A DNA stretch of 64,000 nt. Source: Phycicoccus sp. Root101 (GTDB taxonomy: Bacteria; Actinomycetota; Actinomycetes; Actinomycetales; Dermatophilaceae). Shown here piece after piece: positions 44,929 to 55,306 of the stretch. The notes beneath the pieces are model-generated. The model did no database searches, was not told where the DNA came from, and saw only the letters and a program-made list of their open reading frames with translations. The stretch lies in contig NZ_LMCM01000007.1 of NCBI RefSeq assembly GCF_001426245.1, forward strand, positions 1 through 64,000, given 5' to 3'. Made by a program: the position numbers and the translations under genes. Position 1 is the first letter of the stretch. Each line of letters opens with the position of its first letter.

Positions 44929-47900
44929 ATGGTGGTAGGGGAGGGACCCTTCACGCAGTGGTCCGAGCGCCCCGTCCTCCAACCCGAGGACCGGGCCCTG
45001 GCCCACCGCCTCGGCGTGGCCGTCTACGTCGCCGAACCGGGTGCCGCAGGGCGCTGGTTGCACGCCAGCCCGGCAGTGACCGCCATGATCGGGCTCACCC
45101 CCGAGGCCCTCGTCGCCGACCCCGACCTCTGGCTGCGCCACCTGCACCCCGACGACCGCGAGCGGGTGCTCGACCGCGAGTCCCGACTCCAGGTCGACGG
45201 CCGCGTCCGCTCCGAGTACCGCATGATCCGTCCCGACGGCCAGATCGTCTGGCTCGTCGACGACGCCGCCATGGCGCGGACGGCGGAGGGCCGGATCGTC
45301 CAGGACGGCTTCCTCGTCGACATCACCGACCAGAAGCGGTCAGGGTTCATGCTCGCCGCCCAGGCCGAGCTGGTCGAGGCGCTGGCCGGCCCGACGTCGT
45401 TGGCGGAGGTGCTCGCGGGGCTGGCCCGCAAGGTCATGGGTATGGCGTCCGCCCACCGCTGCGTGATCACGGTCAAGGACCTGCCGCAGGTGGTCCACCC
45501 CCCGGTCACCGCGACGTTCGTGGGCGCCACCCACTCCTCCCCCATCAAGGGGCAGGACGGCAGCGAGATGGGCTGCGTCACGCTCCACTACATGCCGGGC
45601 ACGCCGCCTCCCGAGGGCGACCTCGACCTCCCCGAGTGGGCGGCGCAGCTCGCGGCGCTCGCCGTGACCCGGGCCGGGGAACGCGAACGCGCAGCCACCT
45701 CGCGCGCCCTGCTGGCCGCCACCCTCGAGTCCACCGTCGACGGGATCCTCGTCGTCGACCGTGACGGCCACATCGTCGGTCACAACGAGCGGTTCGCGTC
45801 CATGTGGCGCATCGACCGGGAGGTGATGAACTCCGGCGACGACGGCAAGGTGATGGGCTCGGTGCTCGAGCAGCTCGTCGACCCCGACGGGTTCGTGGCG
45901 CAGGTGCGCGACCTGTACGACCACCCGGAGCAGACCAGCTTCGACGAGCTGAGGTTCCTCGACGGCCGGATCTACGAGCGCTACTCCCAGCCGCAGCGGG
46001 TCGACGGCACGACCATGGGGCGGGTGTGGAGCTTCCGCGACGTCTCGGACGAGCGACGCCTGCAGGACGACCTGCGGCACAGCGAGGCCAACCTCGACAT
46101 GCTCGTCACCCAGGTCCGCGACTACGCCATCCTCAACCTCGACCCGCACGGGCACGTCATCACCTGGACCGAGGGCGCCCTGCGCATCCACGGCTTCACC
46201 GAGGACCAGATCCTCGGGCGCTCCCACGCCGCCTTCTACCCCCAGGAGGACCTGCAGGCCGGCCGTCCCTGGCAGCTGCTCGAGCAGGCCCGCTCGGAGG
46301 GCCGCGCGACGGACGAGGGATGGCGCGTGCGCCAGGACGGCTCCCGGTTCTGGGCCAGCGTCGTGCTCACCGCCCTGCGCGACGAGTCGGGCGAGCTGCG
46401 CGGCTTCGGCAAGGTCACCCAGGACATCACCGAGCGGCGCAACGCCGAGCTGGCTCTCGCCCGCCAGGCCCGGACGCTCGAGCTGCTCGGGTCGGTGGCC
46501 ACCGCGTCCAACACCGCGTCCGGCGTCGAGGAGGCCCTGCACGCGACGCTCGAGGCGTTCTGCGACTATGGCGGCTGGCAGCTCGCGCACGCCTACCTCG
46601 CCGACCACGACACCGGCATCCTCCAGCACTCCGAGTGGTACTCCCGGGACTCGGGGTGCTGCTCCGAGTTCCGCGCCCGCACCGAGATGCTGCCGGTCAG
46701 CGAGCTGGGGCTCCCCCGCACCGTCTTCGAGCAGGCCAAGCCCCAGTGGATCGACCGGCTCGACGAGCGCGCCCAGCGGGGCCGCGCCGTCGAGGGCACG
46801 GCTGCGGGCCTCGTCTCGGGGTGCGCCTTCCCGCTGATGATCCGCGAGGAGCCGGTCGGCGTCCTGGAGTTCTTCAGCACCGAGATCCGCGAGCTCGACA
46901 GCGCGACGATCCAGATCATGCGTCACCTCGGCACGCAGCTGGGACGCGTCGTGGAGCGCGCCCGGGCCGAGCACCACCTCGGTCGCCACGCCCTCGAGCT
47001 GCGCCGGCTCTCCAAGCGGCTGGAGACCGTCCTCAACTCCGCCGGCGAAGGCATCTACGGCGTCGACGACACCGACCACGTCACCTTCATCAACGAGGCC
47101 GGGGCCGCCCTGGTGGGCCGACGCCGCGAGGAGATCATCGGCCGACCGGTGCAGGTCGTGCTGCGGGCCGAGGTGGACACCACCCCCCGGCGGCTCCCGG
47201 CCGGGAGCCAGCCCGACGCCATACCGGGCTCGCAGGGGTCGGCCACTGCGGGGTCGGCCACGCAGAGGTCGGCCACGCAGGGGCAGGACGGCACCCCCGT
47301 CCCGCTGGCGACGCGCGTCCTCGGGCGGCACACCCGGGCCGACGGGTCCGCGTTCGACTCCGAGTGGATCTCCGCCCCCATCGTCGCCGAGGGGGTCGAG
47401 AGCGGGGCGGTCGTCGTGTTCCGCGACGTCAGCGAGCAGCGTGCGGTCGAGCGGATGAAGGACCAGTTCCTCGCGGTGGTGAGCCACGAGCTGCGTACGC
47501 CGCTCACGTCCATCCGGGGCGCCCTCGGCCTGCTCGGTGGCGGCGCGGCCGGCGAGCTCCCGGCAGCCGCGGGGCGGATGGTGGACCTCGCGACCGTGAG
47601 CACCAACCGGTTGATCCGGCTGGTCACCGACATCCTCGACATCGAGCGCCTCGCGGCCGGCCAGATGGCGCTGTACCCGCAGGCCTGCGACACCAGCGCG
47701 CTCGTCGCGGCCAGCCTGCAGGACACGGCGGCGTTCGTGGCCGAGCGGCGGGTTCGCATCGACGCGGAGGGGCCGCCGGCCCGGGTCATGGCCGACCCGG
47801 ACCGCGCCATCCAGGTGCTCACCAACCTCATCACCAACGCGGTGAAGTTCTCCGACCCCGGCTCGGTCGTCCAGGTGACCACGCGCGAGATCGGGCGGCA

Positions 47901-48156
47901 GGTCTGCTTCGAGGTCCGCGACCACGGTCCCGGGCTGCCCCCCGACCAGTTCGAGGTGATCTTCGAGCCGTTCCGGCAGGCCGACGCATCCGACACGCGG
48001 CGCCACGGAGGCACCGGCCTCGGTCTGGCGATCTGCCGGGGGCTCGTCGAGCAGCACGGCGGACGCATCTGGGGCACCAACCACCCCCAGGGCGGGGCAC
48101 AGTTCTCGTTCACACTCCCCCTGGCACCAACCGAAGAGATGATTTCCAGCGTTTAG
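44929..48156 (+). CDS. PAS/GAF sensor histidine kinase
   Basis: 1,075 residues from ATG 44,929, preferred over ATG 44,905 because of the RBS GGGAGCGAC. Order: PAS domain with MIGLTPEALVADPDLWLRHLHPDDRERVL, a helical/GAF-like part, two PAS domains (VDRDGHIVGHNERFASMW; LDPHGHVITWTEGALRIHGFTEDQILGR), a GAF-type domain (about 510-690), another PAS (DDTDHVTFINEAGAALVGRRREE), HisKA with the His in VVSHELRTPLTSIRGAL (about 850), and HATPase with NLITNAVKFSDPG and GTGLGLAICR. A five-residue repeat (GSATx) lies in the linker near 770. No membrane segments, so it is a cytoplasmic sensor. Confidence 0.9.
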   Translation: MVVGEGPFTQWSERPVLQPEDRALAHRLGVAVYVAEPGAAGRWLHASPAVTAMIGLTPEALVADPDLWLRHLHPDDRERVLDRESRLQVDGRVRSEYRMIRPDGQIVWLVDDAAMARTAEGRIVQDGFLVDITDQKRSGFMLAAQAELVEALAGPTSLAEVLAGLARKVMGMASAHRCVITVKDLPQVVHPPVTATFVGATHSSPIKGQDGSEMGCVTLHYMPGTPPPEGDLDLPEWAAQLAALAVTRAGERERAATSRALLAATLESTVDGILVVDRDGHIVGHNERFASMWRIDREVMNSGDDGKVMGSVLEQLVDPDGFVAQVRDLYDHPEQTSFDELRFLDGRIYERYSQPQRVDGTTMGRVWSFRDVSDERRLQDDLRHSEANLDMLVTQVRDYAILNLDPHGHVITWTEGALRIHGFTEDQILGRSHAAFYPQEDLQAGRPWQLLEQARSEGRATDEGWRVRQDGSRFWASVVLTALRDESGELRGFGKVTQDITERRNAELALARQARTLELLGSVATASNTASGVEEALHATLEAFCDYGGWQLAHAYLADHDTGILQHSEWYSRDSGCCSEFRARTEMLPVSELGLPRTVFEQAKPQWIDRLDERAQRGRAVEGTAAGLVSGCAFPLMIREEPVGVLEFFSTEIRELDSATIQIMRHLGTQLGRVVERARAEHHLGRHALELRRLSKRLETVLNSAGEGIYGVDDTDHVTFINEAGAALVGRRREEIIGRPVQVVLRAEVDTTPRRLPAGSQPDAIPGSQGSATAGSATQRSATQGQDGTPVPLATRVLGRHTRADGSAFDSEWISAPIVAEGVESGAVVVFRDVSEQRAVERMKDQFLAVVSHELRTPLTSIRGALGLLGGGAAGELPAAAGRMVDLATVSTNRLIRLVTDILDIERLAAGQMALYPQACDTSALVAASLQDTAAFVAERRVRIDAEGPPARVMADPDRAIQVLTNLITNAVKFSDPGSVVQVTTREIGRQVCFEVRDHGPGLPPDQFEVIFEPFRQADASDTRRHGGTGLGLAICRGLVEQHGGRIWGTNHPQGGAQFSFTLPLAPTEEMISSV

Positions 48157-48175
48157 CGACGCTTGGCCCCTGTTG

Positions 48176-51100
48176 ATGCATGAAGATCGGAGGGTGCAGC
48201 ACCCCGCCCTCGCCAACGTCGACCCCGGTGACCTGAGTCGCTGGCTGGTCCAGGCATCTCCCGACGGGCTGTGGGTGTTCGACGAGCACGGCATGACGGT
48301 GTTCGCCAACGACCGACTCGGTGAGCTCCTCCGACGGACCCCGGAGCAGATGCGCACCCTGTCGGTCTACGACTGCATGGACGAGCAGGGCAAGGACGAC
48401 CTCTCCCGCCACCTCGCCAACCTCGCCACCACCCGGACCCCCGGGAGCAACCTCGAGTGTCGCTTCCTGTGCGGCGACGGGTCGGACATCTGGGCCCTCG
48501 TCAGCCACACCCCCGTCCTCGACGACGACGGCGACCACGTCGGGTGGCTGCACCGGGTCACCGAGTACAGCGAGCAGCGCCGCCTCCTCGACACCCTGCA
48601 GCACCGCGAGCAGCAGCTCGCCGAGGCCCAGCGGATCGCCAAGATCGGCAGCTGGGAGTGGGACGTCCGCGCCGACGTCGTCACCTGGTCCGACGAGCTC
48701 TACCGGATCTACGAGATCGAGCGGGGCAATGAGCCCGTCCCCAACTACCGAGCGTTCATCGAGCGGCTCCACCCGGACGACCGGGACCGGGTCAACGCGG
48801 CGATCGGCGAAGCCCTGGCCGGTCGCGACGCGTTCGAGTTCGACGCCCGAACGGTGCAGGTGGACGGCGAGATCATGTGGATCCGCGGCCGCGGCCAGGT
48901 GACCCGGGACGCCGACGGCCAGGTCCTCCGGCTGGGTGGCACGTCCCAGGACATCACCGCCACCAAGGACGCCGAACAGGCGTTGGCCCTGCTCTCGGCG
49001 ATGGCCACGACGGCCAACCAGGCCAACAGCCTCGTCGAGGTCGTCCCCACGGTCATCGCAGACGTCGCCACGCACACCGGGTGGCGTCCGGTCGCCGCGT
49101 GGATGGTCTCCGAGGACGGTCGCCTCGACCCGGTCGACGGCGATCTGCGGCAGACGCCCCAGGACGACCGCGAGGAGGCCCTGCGCCTGGCCCGTCAGGC
49201 CGTCCAGCAGCGCACCCCAGCCGTCGGCTCCACCTCGGAGGGCACGACCCTGGTGGCAGCCCCGATCGTGGCCGAGGGCCGCGCCGCCTGCGTCATCGTC
49301 ATGGACAGCCGCGCCACGACGCCGCCGACCGAGAGCGACGCGGTCACCATCAGCCAGGCCGCCGCCCTCTTCAGCCGCGTCGCCGAGCGTGAGTGGACGC
49401 GCGAACGCCTTGCCACCGCTCGCGACGACGCCATGGCCGCCTCGGTGGCCAAGTCGCAGTTCCTCGCCACCATGAGCCACGAGATCCGTACCCCCCTGAA
49501 CGGTGTCATCGGGCTCTCCGAGCTGCTCAACCGCACCGAGCTCACCGAGCGCCAGCGCCGGCTCGCCGACGGCATCGACAACGCCGGGCGCCAGTTGTTG
49601 GCCCTGGTCAACGACATCCTCGACCTGTCCAAGATCGAGGCCGGCCGGCTCGAGCTGGAGCAGGTCGACTTCGACCCGCGCACGGTCATCGAGCAGAGCA
49701 GCACCGTCGTGGCCGAGCTGGCCCGGCGCAAGTCGCTCGAGCTCGTGGTGTCCTGCCAGCCCGACCTGCCGACCGCCGTGTGCGGCGACCCCGTCCGGTT
49801 CGGACAGGTCGTCGCCAACCTCACCTCCAACGCCGTGAAGTTCACCGCGAGCGGCGAGGTCGTCGTGCGGGCCTCCCTCGAGCGCGGGACGCCGGACGAC
49901 TCGGTGGTCCTGCGGGTCGAGGTGACCGACACCGGCTACGGCATGACGCCCGAGGTGCAGAGCCGCCTGTTCACCGCCTTCTCCCAGGGCGACACCTCGA
50001 CGACGCGCGAGTTCGGGGGCACCGGCCTCGGACTGGCCATCTGCCGCCAGATCGTCACGGCCATGGGTGGCGAGATCGGGGTCACGAGCGCCCGCGGTCG
50101 CGGGAGCACGTTCTGGTTCACGGCGCCGTTCGCCCCCGCCACCGAGGTGTCCGTGCCTGCGACGATGGGAACGGCGATCGTCTCCGGCCTGCGCGTCCTG
50201 GTCATCGACGACAACGAGACCAACCGCTTCATCCTCGAGGAGCAGCTGGGCTCGTGGAAGGTCGACACGTCCCTGGCCGCCTCCGGCGTCGAAGGGCTCA
50301 GCCTGCTCGACGAGGCGAACCGGCACGGCACGCCGTTCGACATCGTGCTGCTCGACTACCTCATGCCGGGCGTCAACGGTGAGCAGTTCGCCCGGATGGT
50401 GCGCGGCGACGGCCGGTTCGCCGCCACCCGCATCATCTTGTTGAGCTCGTCGATGGACCTCAAGTCCTCGACCCTGACCGAGGCCGGCATCGACCTCGCC
50501 CTGACCAAGCCGGTGTTCGCTTCGAGCCTGTTCGACAGCCTCGCGACCGTGGCCGCGTCGGCCCCGACGCCGCTCGGCTCTGCCGCCCACGCGCGCGGAG
50601 TCGCGCCGAGCCCGCCCGCGGCAGCCGGCCCCGCAGGCCACCTCGGCCGGGTCCTCGTGGTGGAGGACAACGCCGTCAACCAGATGGTCGCCGTGGGCAT
50701 CCTGGAGAGCCTCGGGTATGCCGCGTCCGTCGCCGAGAACGGCGTCATCGGTGTGGCCACCTTCGTGGAGGACCCCGGCGCCTACGACGCGATCCTCATG
50801 GACTGCCAGATGCCGCAGATGGACGGCTACGAGGCGACGCGGGCGATCCGTGCCCACGAGGCCAACGCGTCCCGGGTGCCGATCATCGCCATGACCGCCG
50901 CCGCGATCGCCGGGGAGCGCGAGCGCTGCCTGCTCGCCGGGATGGACGACTTCCTCACGAAACCCGTCGACGTGGGCCTGCTCCGCTCGACCCTGGCCCG
51001 CTGGGTCCAGCCGGACCCCGAGCGAACGAGCGGGGCCGCCGGTGCGCCGGCATCCCTGTCGGCGCCGGCTTCGGCGCAGGGGTCGGCTCCCCTGTCGGCA

Positions 51101-51535
51101 CCGACCGCTGCGACGCCTTCCGGCGAGACCGGCGAGACCGGCGGCACCGGCGCGAACCTCGTTCCCGACGCCGACACGGACGTCCTCGACCGAGACCGGC
51201 TCGGGGAGCTGCTCGACCTCGAACCCGGTGACCCGTCGATGCTGCTGCGGTTCATCGACCGCTTCGACGTGAACTCAGGTCAGACGATGCGCGAGCTCGT
51301 GCGGGCCCGCGACACCGGAGCCGCCCAGGAGATGGGCCGTGCCGCGCACAGCCTCAAGGGCAGCTCGGCCAACCTGGGCGCGACCGCCCTGGCCGCGCTG
51401 TGCAAGGAGGTCGAGGACCTCGGCGACCAGGGTGAGCTCGTCGACGACCGCGTGCTCGACAACCTGGCCCGGGAGCGCCAGCGGGCCGTGGCCGCCCTGG
51501 AGGGGCTGGCTTCGGCCCTGCGCCGCGACGCCTGA
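48176..51535 (+). CDS. Hybrid histidine kinase with two receivers and an HPt domain
   Basis: 1,119 residues from ATG 48,176; GTG 48,194 is an alternative. Order: PAS (LVQASPDGLWVFDEHG), PAS/PAC (IGSWEWDVRADVVTWSDELYRIY), GAF-like region, HisKA (ATMSHEIRTPLNGVIGLSELL, His about 432), HATPase (NLTSNAVKFTASG, GTGLGLAICR), receiver 1 (IVLLDYLMPGVNG, Asp about 726), receiver 2 (ILMDCQMPQMDG, Asp about 877), Ala/Pro/Ser linker, HPt (RAAHSLKGSSANLGA, His about 1,059). A complete internal phosphorelay, ending in HPt without DNA-binding output. No membrane segments. It starts 20 bp after the upstream kinase. Confidence 0.92.
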   Translation: MHEDRRVQHPALANVDPGDLSRWLVQASPDGLWVFDEHGMTVFANDRLGELLRRTPEQMRTLSVYDCMDEQGKDDLSRHLANLATTRTPGSNLECRFLCGDGSDIWALVSHTPVLDDDGDHVGWLHRVTEYSEQRRLLDTLQHREQQLAEAQRIAKIGSWEWDVRADVVTWSDELYRIYEIERGNEPVPNYRAFIERLHPDDRDRVNAAIGEALAGRDAFEFDARTVQVDGEIMWIRGRGQVTRDADGQVLRLGGTSQDITATKDAEQALALLSAMATTANQANSLVEVVPTVIADVATHTGWRPVAAWMVSEDGRLDPVDGDLRQTPQDDREEALRLARQAVQQRTPAVGSTSEGTTLVAAPIVAEGRAACVIVMDSRATTPPTESDAVTISQAAALFSRVAEREWTRERLATARDDAMAASVAKSQFLATMSHEIRTPLNGVIGLSELLNRTELTERQRRLADGIDNAGRQLLALVNDILDLSKIEAGRLELEQVDFDPRTVIEQSSTVVAELARRKSLELVVSCQPDLPTAVCGDPVRFGQVVANLTSNAVKFTASGEVVVRASLERGTPDDSVVLRVEVTDTGYGMTPEVQSRLFTAFSQGDTSTTREFGGTGLGLAICRQIVTAMGGEIGVTSARGRGSTFWFTAPFAPATEVSVPATMGTAIVSGLRVLVIDDNETNRFILEEQLGSWKVDTSLAASGVEGLSLLDEANRHGTPFDIVLLDYLMPGVNGEQFARMVRGDGRFAATRIILLSSSMDLKSSTLTEAGIDLALTKPVFASSLFDSLATVAASAPTPLGSAAHARGVAPSPPAAAGPAGHLGRVLVVEDNAVNQMVAVGILESLGYAASVAENGVIGVATFVEDPGAYDAILMDCQMPQMDGYEATRAIRAHEANASRVPIIAMTAAAIAGERERCLLAGMDDFLTKPVDVGLLRSTLARWVQPDPERTSGAAGAPASLSAPASAQGSAPLSAPTAATPSGETGETGGTGANLVPDADTDVLDRDRLGELLDLEPGDPSMLLRFIDRFDVNSGQTMRELVRARDTGAAQEMGRAAHSLKGSSANLGATALAALCKEVEDLGDQGELVDDRVLDNLARERQRAVAALEGLASALRRDA

Positions 51536-51630
51536 GGGACCCTCGCCCGAGTCCTGAGGGTCACGGGTCTGGACGTCAGCGGCCCGCGGCTGGCCCCCGG
51601 CCCACGCGCCCTCCGGCGGGGAATGCCAGA

Positions 51631-51678
51631 GCCCCTCGTGGTGGAGCCTGAGGACACGCAGGCCCCACCACGAGGGGC
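51631..51678. terminator. Hairpin between hybrid kinase and convergent HTH gene
   Basis: A perfect 14-bp stem (GCCCCTCGTGGTGG and its complement) with a 20-nt loop, lying between two converging genes. No clear U-tract. It could act as a two-way terminator. Confidence 0.6.
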
Positions 51679-51719
51679 GGGCAGTTCTTGGGGTCCGAGG
51701 TGGGTCCTCGGGCATCCGT

Positions 51720-51756
51720 GGCCAGGGAGGGGCCAGGGAGGGGCCAGGGAGGGGCC
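51720..51756. repeat. 11-bp tandem repeat
   Basis: Three copies of GGGCCAGGGAG, the first lacking one G. It lies in the 260-bp gap between the hybrid kinase and the HTH gene. No function is apparent. Confidence 0.7.
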
Positions 51757-51794
51757 GAGGACCGGCCAAGGAGGCTCGGACGGGTACTGCGGGG

Positions 51795-52175
51795 TCAGAC
51801 GGCTTCGACGTCCCAGTGCTGGGCCGGGGCGGCGAGGTAGCCACCGGTGCGGGCGCCCAGCGCGAGCCGGCGACGCACCTCCCGCATGAGCTCGTCGTTC
51901 GAGGCGAGGAGCAGGGTCTCGGTGGGGCTCAGCGGCGCCATCACGTGCAGGCCGCACCCCTCGGCGGAACGGAGGACGATCTCACGCACCGGCATCGAGA
52001 ACGCCCGGGCGAGGGCCACGATGTCGTCGGTGTCGGGCGACCCGGGGAGGACGTGGGAGTCCAGGATCGTGGCCAGCGTCCACTCATCGATCCCGGTGCG
52101 CTCGGAGAGGACTTCGCGGGTCCATCCGAGCAGGCTCATCTGCTCCTGGACGAAAAGGCCGAGGCTGTTGATCAC
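51795..52175 (-). CDS. HTH (XRE-like) protein
   Basis: 126 residues from GTG 52,175, chosen for the GGGAG seven bases upstream; GTG 52,196 is also possible. The helix-turn-helix is in LGLFVQEQMSLLGWTREVLSERTGIDEWTLATILDSH, followed by a short helical C-terminal region (SPTETLLLASNDELMREVRRRLAL). A DNA-binding role is probable; no ligand domain is seen. The neighbours (kinase and CoA-transferase) give no clear target. Confidence 0.7.
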   Translation of the reverse strand: MINSLGLFVQEQMSLLGWTREVLSERTGIDEWTLATILDSHVLPGSPDTDDIVALARAFSMPVREIVLRSAEGCGLHVMAPLSPTETLLLASNDELMREVRRRLALGARTGGYLAAPAQHWDVEAV

Positions 52176-52369
52176 TACGAGCTCCCTAGAAGACACCTGC
52201 GTAAGTTATGTGATGATCGAACACTTCTTGGGAGGTCGGGGATAGGAACTTTGCCAATACTTGAACGTGATGTCGTCCGTTCGGCCAGCACCTCCTAGTC
52301 CCAACTCGCCGAGCCTGTCAGCCGAAGCGCTTCGTCCGCGTTCGTCCGGGGCTCGCCGCACTCATCCCT

Positions 52370-53449
52370 TCACCGGGGTGCACTGGCCGTGCCCGCGGAC
52401 CCCGGAGTGGCCGAGAACCGCGGCATGACGCCGGGGTGGACCACGGACCCCGCCCGGGCGGCATACGTATGGCGCGCAGCCAGGTGGGGGTCCTCCCTCG
52501 CCTCCTGCAGGCTGAGCACGGGCGCCACACAGGCGTCGAGGTCCGCGAACACGCAGACCCACTCGGCCCGGGTGCGACGGGCGAACTCCTTCGCCAGCAG
52601 CTCGCTCGTCGCCGGCCACGCCGCAGCATCCATCTGGGCGGTGGCCAGCTCGGCGGAGTGGAGGCCCAGACCCTGCAGGAGGCGGCCGTAGAAGACCGGT
52701 TCGATCGCGCCGACCGCCATCCACCGGTCGTCCGCGGTGCGGTAGCAGCGGTAGAACGGAGCTCCACCGTCGAACAGGTTGTGGCCCCGTGGCCCCGACC
52801 ACGCCCCGGAGGCGAGGAGCGACTGCTGCATCGCCGTCATCGCCGCGACGCCGTCGACGATCGCGGCGTCGACCACCTGGCCCTCGCCGGTGGCGCGAGC
52901 GTGCAGCACGCCGGCCAGCACCCCGAAGGCCAGCAGCGCCCCACCCCCACCGAAGTCGCCGAGGAGGTTGAGGGGTGGCACGGGTCGGCCGCCGTCCCCG
53001 ACGAACGCGTCCAGGACCCCGCTGATCGCGAGGTAGGTGATGTCGTGGCCGGCCAGCGCGGCATACGGCCCGTCCTGTCCCCACCCGGTCATCCGGCCGT
53101 AGACGAGGCGCGGGTTGCGCGCGAGGGCGACCTCGGGTCCGAACCCCAGCCGCTCGGCCACGCCGGGGCGGAAGCCCTCGAGCAGCACGTCGCTGGCCTC
53201 GACCAGGCGCAGCACCTCCGTCCGACCCTCGTCGGACTTGAGGTCGAGCACCACCGACCTCCGCCCACGCAACAGCACGGCGTGGGTGCCGCTCAGGTCG
53301 TCCAGGGGACGGTCGACACGCACGACGTCGGCCCCCAGGTCTGCCAGCAGCATGGCCGCGAACGGCACGGGACCGATCCCACCGACCTCGACCACACCCA
53401 CATCGGTGAGCGGGCCCTGACGGGCAGCAGGCAGCGCGTGGTCGACCAT
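52370..53449 (-). CDS. Class III CoA-transferase / alpha-methylacyl-CoA racemase family
   Basis: 359 residues from ATG 53,449; a GTG three codons upstream is possible. N-terminal VGVVEVGGIGPVPFAAMLLADLGADVVRVDRP is the family start. The later GTHAVLLRGRRSVVLDLKSDEGR and VLLEGFRPGVAERLG are conserved, and GQDGPYAALAGHDITYLAISG is the active-site region with catalytic D/H characteristic of the AMACR branch. A racemase (GHDITYL) is therefore likelier than a general CoA-transferase. Genomic context does not name the substrate. Confidence 0.85.
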   Translation of the reverse strand: MVDHALPAARQGPLTDVGVVEVGGIGPVPFAAMLLADLGADVVRVDRPLDDLSGTHAVLLRGRRSVVLDLKSDEGRTEVLRLVEASDVLLEGFRPGVAERLGFGPEVALARNPRLVYGRMTGWGQDGPYAALAGHDITYLAISGVLDAFVGDGGRPVPPLNLLGDFGGGGALLAFGVLAGVLHARATGEGQVVDAAIVDGVAAMTAMQQSLLASGAWSGPRGHNLFDGGAPFYRCYRTADDRWMAVGAIEPVFYGRLLQGLGLHSAELATAQMDAAAWPATSELLAKEFARRTRAEWVCVFADLDACVAPVLSLQEAREDPHLAARHTYAARAGSVVHPGVMPRFSATPGSAGTASAPR

Positions 53450-53624
53450 GGTCCGCAACGTACCGTCGCGGGGCCGCGGACGAGGCCAGGCAGGTCCGGA
53501 CCGTCAAGGCCCTGACCCCACCGACCTTCCCGAGCCGGTGGTGACCTCACCCGTGGGTGAGCGGTGATGGAGAGCCGCTGGTGGTCCAGCGCCCGGGCCC
53601 TGCCCCCGGACGCCGGTCAGCGGC

Positions 53625-53813
53625 TCAGATCACGTCAGTGAGAAGGGCGCGAACCTCGGCCTCTCGGTAGCGGCGGTGGCCGCCGAGCGTGCGGATCGAG
53701 TTGAGCTTGCCGGCCTTGGCCCAGCGGGTGACCGTCTTGGGGTCGACGCGGAACAGTGACGCGACTTCCGCGGGGGTGAGCAACTTCTCGACCTCGGTGG
53801 TGCGAGTAACCAT
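53625..53813 (-). CDS. bldC: BldC, MerR-like DNA-binding protein
   Basis: 62 residues from ATG 53,813, with RBS GAGGAGAAAG upstream. LLTPAEVASLFRVDPKTVTRWAKAGKLNSIRTLGGHRRYREAEVRALL is nearly identical to Streptomyces BldC over the winged-helix core. In Streptomyces it binds DNA cooperatively at repeated sites and controls the entry to development; in non-sporulating actinobacteria the targets differ. It lies opposite the valine dehydrogenase gene, as in Streptomyces. Confidence 0.95.
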   Translation of the reverse strand: MVTRTTEVEKLLTPAEVASLFRVDPKTVTRWAKAGKLNSIRTLGGHRRYREAEVRALLTDVI

Positions 53814-54014
53814 GACTTTCTCCTCGTGCAGGGGACGTCTCTCCATAATCGGACAAGGGGGATGCTTTGGGAACATTCCATACGGGTCATCCCCCATGGC
53901 TCGTTGGGACTAGTCACACGACCACCAGGTGGTCAGGAATACGCTGGGGTGGGCGCGTGACCCGCGCCATCCCGTTCCCGTCCAGCGCCCCACCGAGCTC
54001 CAGGAGTCACCACC

Positions 54015-55139
54015 GTGACCACGTCCTCGTCGCCGTCCAGCCCCGTGCTGACCACGCCCCCCGGCCCCTTGGCCGCGATGGCCCAGCACGAGCAGGTCGT
54101 GTTCTGCCACGACCGCGCCACCGGCCTGCGGGCCATCATCGGCATCTACAGCACCGCCCTCGGGCCGGCCCTCGGCGGGACGCGGTTCTACCCGTACGCC
54201 TCCGAGGAGGCAGCCCTGGCCGACGTCCTGCGCCTCTCGCGCGGCATGGCCTACAAGAACGCGGTCGCCGGGCTCGACCTCGGTGGGGGCAAGGCCGTCA
54301 TCATCGGCGACCCCGCGACCGACAAGACCCCGGAGCTGCTGCGCGCCTACGGCCGGTTCGTCGAGAGCCTCGGCGGCCGGTACGTCACCGCCTGCGACGT
54401 GGGCACCTACGTCGCCGACATGGACGTCGTCAGCGAGACGACCCGCTTCGCCACCGGGCGCTCGGAGAGCAACGGTGGCGCGGGCGACTCCTCCGTCCTG
54501 ACCGCGTACGGCGTGTTCCAGGGCCAGCGCGCGTGCGCCCAGCACCTGTGGGGCGAGGCCACCCTCAAGGGCCGGACCGTGGGCATCGCCGGCGTCGGCA
54601 AGGTGGGTCGCATCCTCACCGGCCACCTCCTCGAGGACGGCGCGCACGTCGTGGTGACCGACGTCAACGAGCAGGCCGTCGCGGCGCTCAAGGCCACCCA
54701 CCCCCAGATCGACGTCGTCGCCGACACCGACGCCCTGGTCCGGTCCGACCTGGACGTCTACGCCCCCTGCGCGCTCGGAGGGGCGCTCGACGAGCAGACC
54801 GTCGCCGCCCTGCGGGCCACCGTGGTGTGCGGTGGCGCCAACAACCAGCTCGTGACCGAGGGCCCGGGCGGGACCGCCGACCAGCTCAAGGCCCGCGGCA
54901 TCACCTACGCCCCCGACTTCCTCGTCAACGCCGGTGGCGTCATCCAGGTCAGCGACGAGCTGCACGGGTTCGACTTCGAGCGGGCGAAGAAGGGCGCCGC
55001 GGCGATCTTCGACCACACCCTCGAGGTCCTCGAGACCGCGACATCACGCGACATCACGCCTGCAGCGGCCGCCGACCACATCGCCGAGGAGCGGATGGCG
55101 GCCGGGGCAGCCGGCGGGATCTGGCTGCCGGCACGCTGA
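54015..55139 (+). CDS. vdh: Valine/leucine dehydrogenase (Glu/Leu/Phe/Val dehydrogenase family)
   Basis: 374 residues from GTG 54,015, with AGGAG upstream. Motifs: [46 protein letters not shown] with the catalytic Lys in LGGGK, the substrate region [12 protein letters not shown] and the NAD-binding [29 protein letters not shown]. It converts valine (and other branched amino acids) to the keto acid with NAD. Its place next to bldC is conserved in many actinobacteria. Confidence 0.92.
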   Translation: MTTSSSPSSPVLTTPPGPLAAMAQHEQVVFCHDRATGLRAIIGIYSTALGPALGGTRFYPYASEEAALADVLRLSRGMAYKNAVAGLDLGGGKAVIIGDPATDKTPELLRAYGRFVESLGGRYVTACDVGTYVADMDVVSETTRFATGRSESNGGAGDSSVLTAYGVFQGQRACAQHLWGEATLKGRTVGIAGVGKVGRILTGHLLEDGAHVVVTDVNEQAVAALKATHPQIDVVADTDALVRSDLDVYAPCALGGALDEQTVAALRATVVCGGANNQLVTEGPGGTADQLKARGITYAPDFLVNAGGVIQVSDELHGFDFERAKKGAAAIFDHTLEVLETATSRDITPAAAADHIAEERMAAGAAGGIWLPAR

Positions 55140-55306
55140 TCTCGTCCCGTCAGCCGGGAGTCCTGCCGCCAAACTTGCCACGCTCATGTAGCGTTGGCCC
55201 CACGACAAATACACGATTCCCGGGACCGCTCCGCGGAGTCGAGCCGTCATCACGACGACTCGGACCCAGCGATGCCGTCCCGCCAGACGCATGAGGGGGT
55301 CACGCC

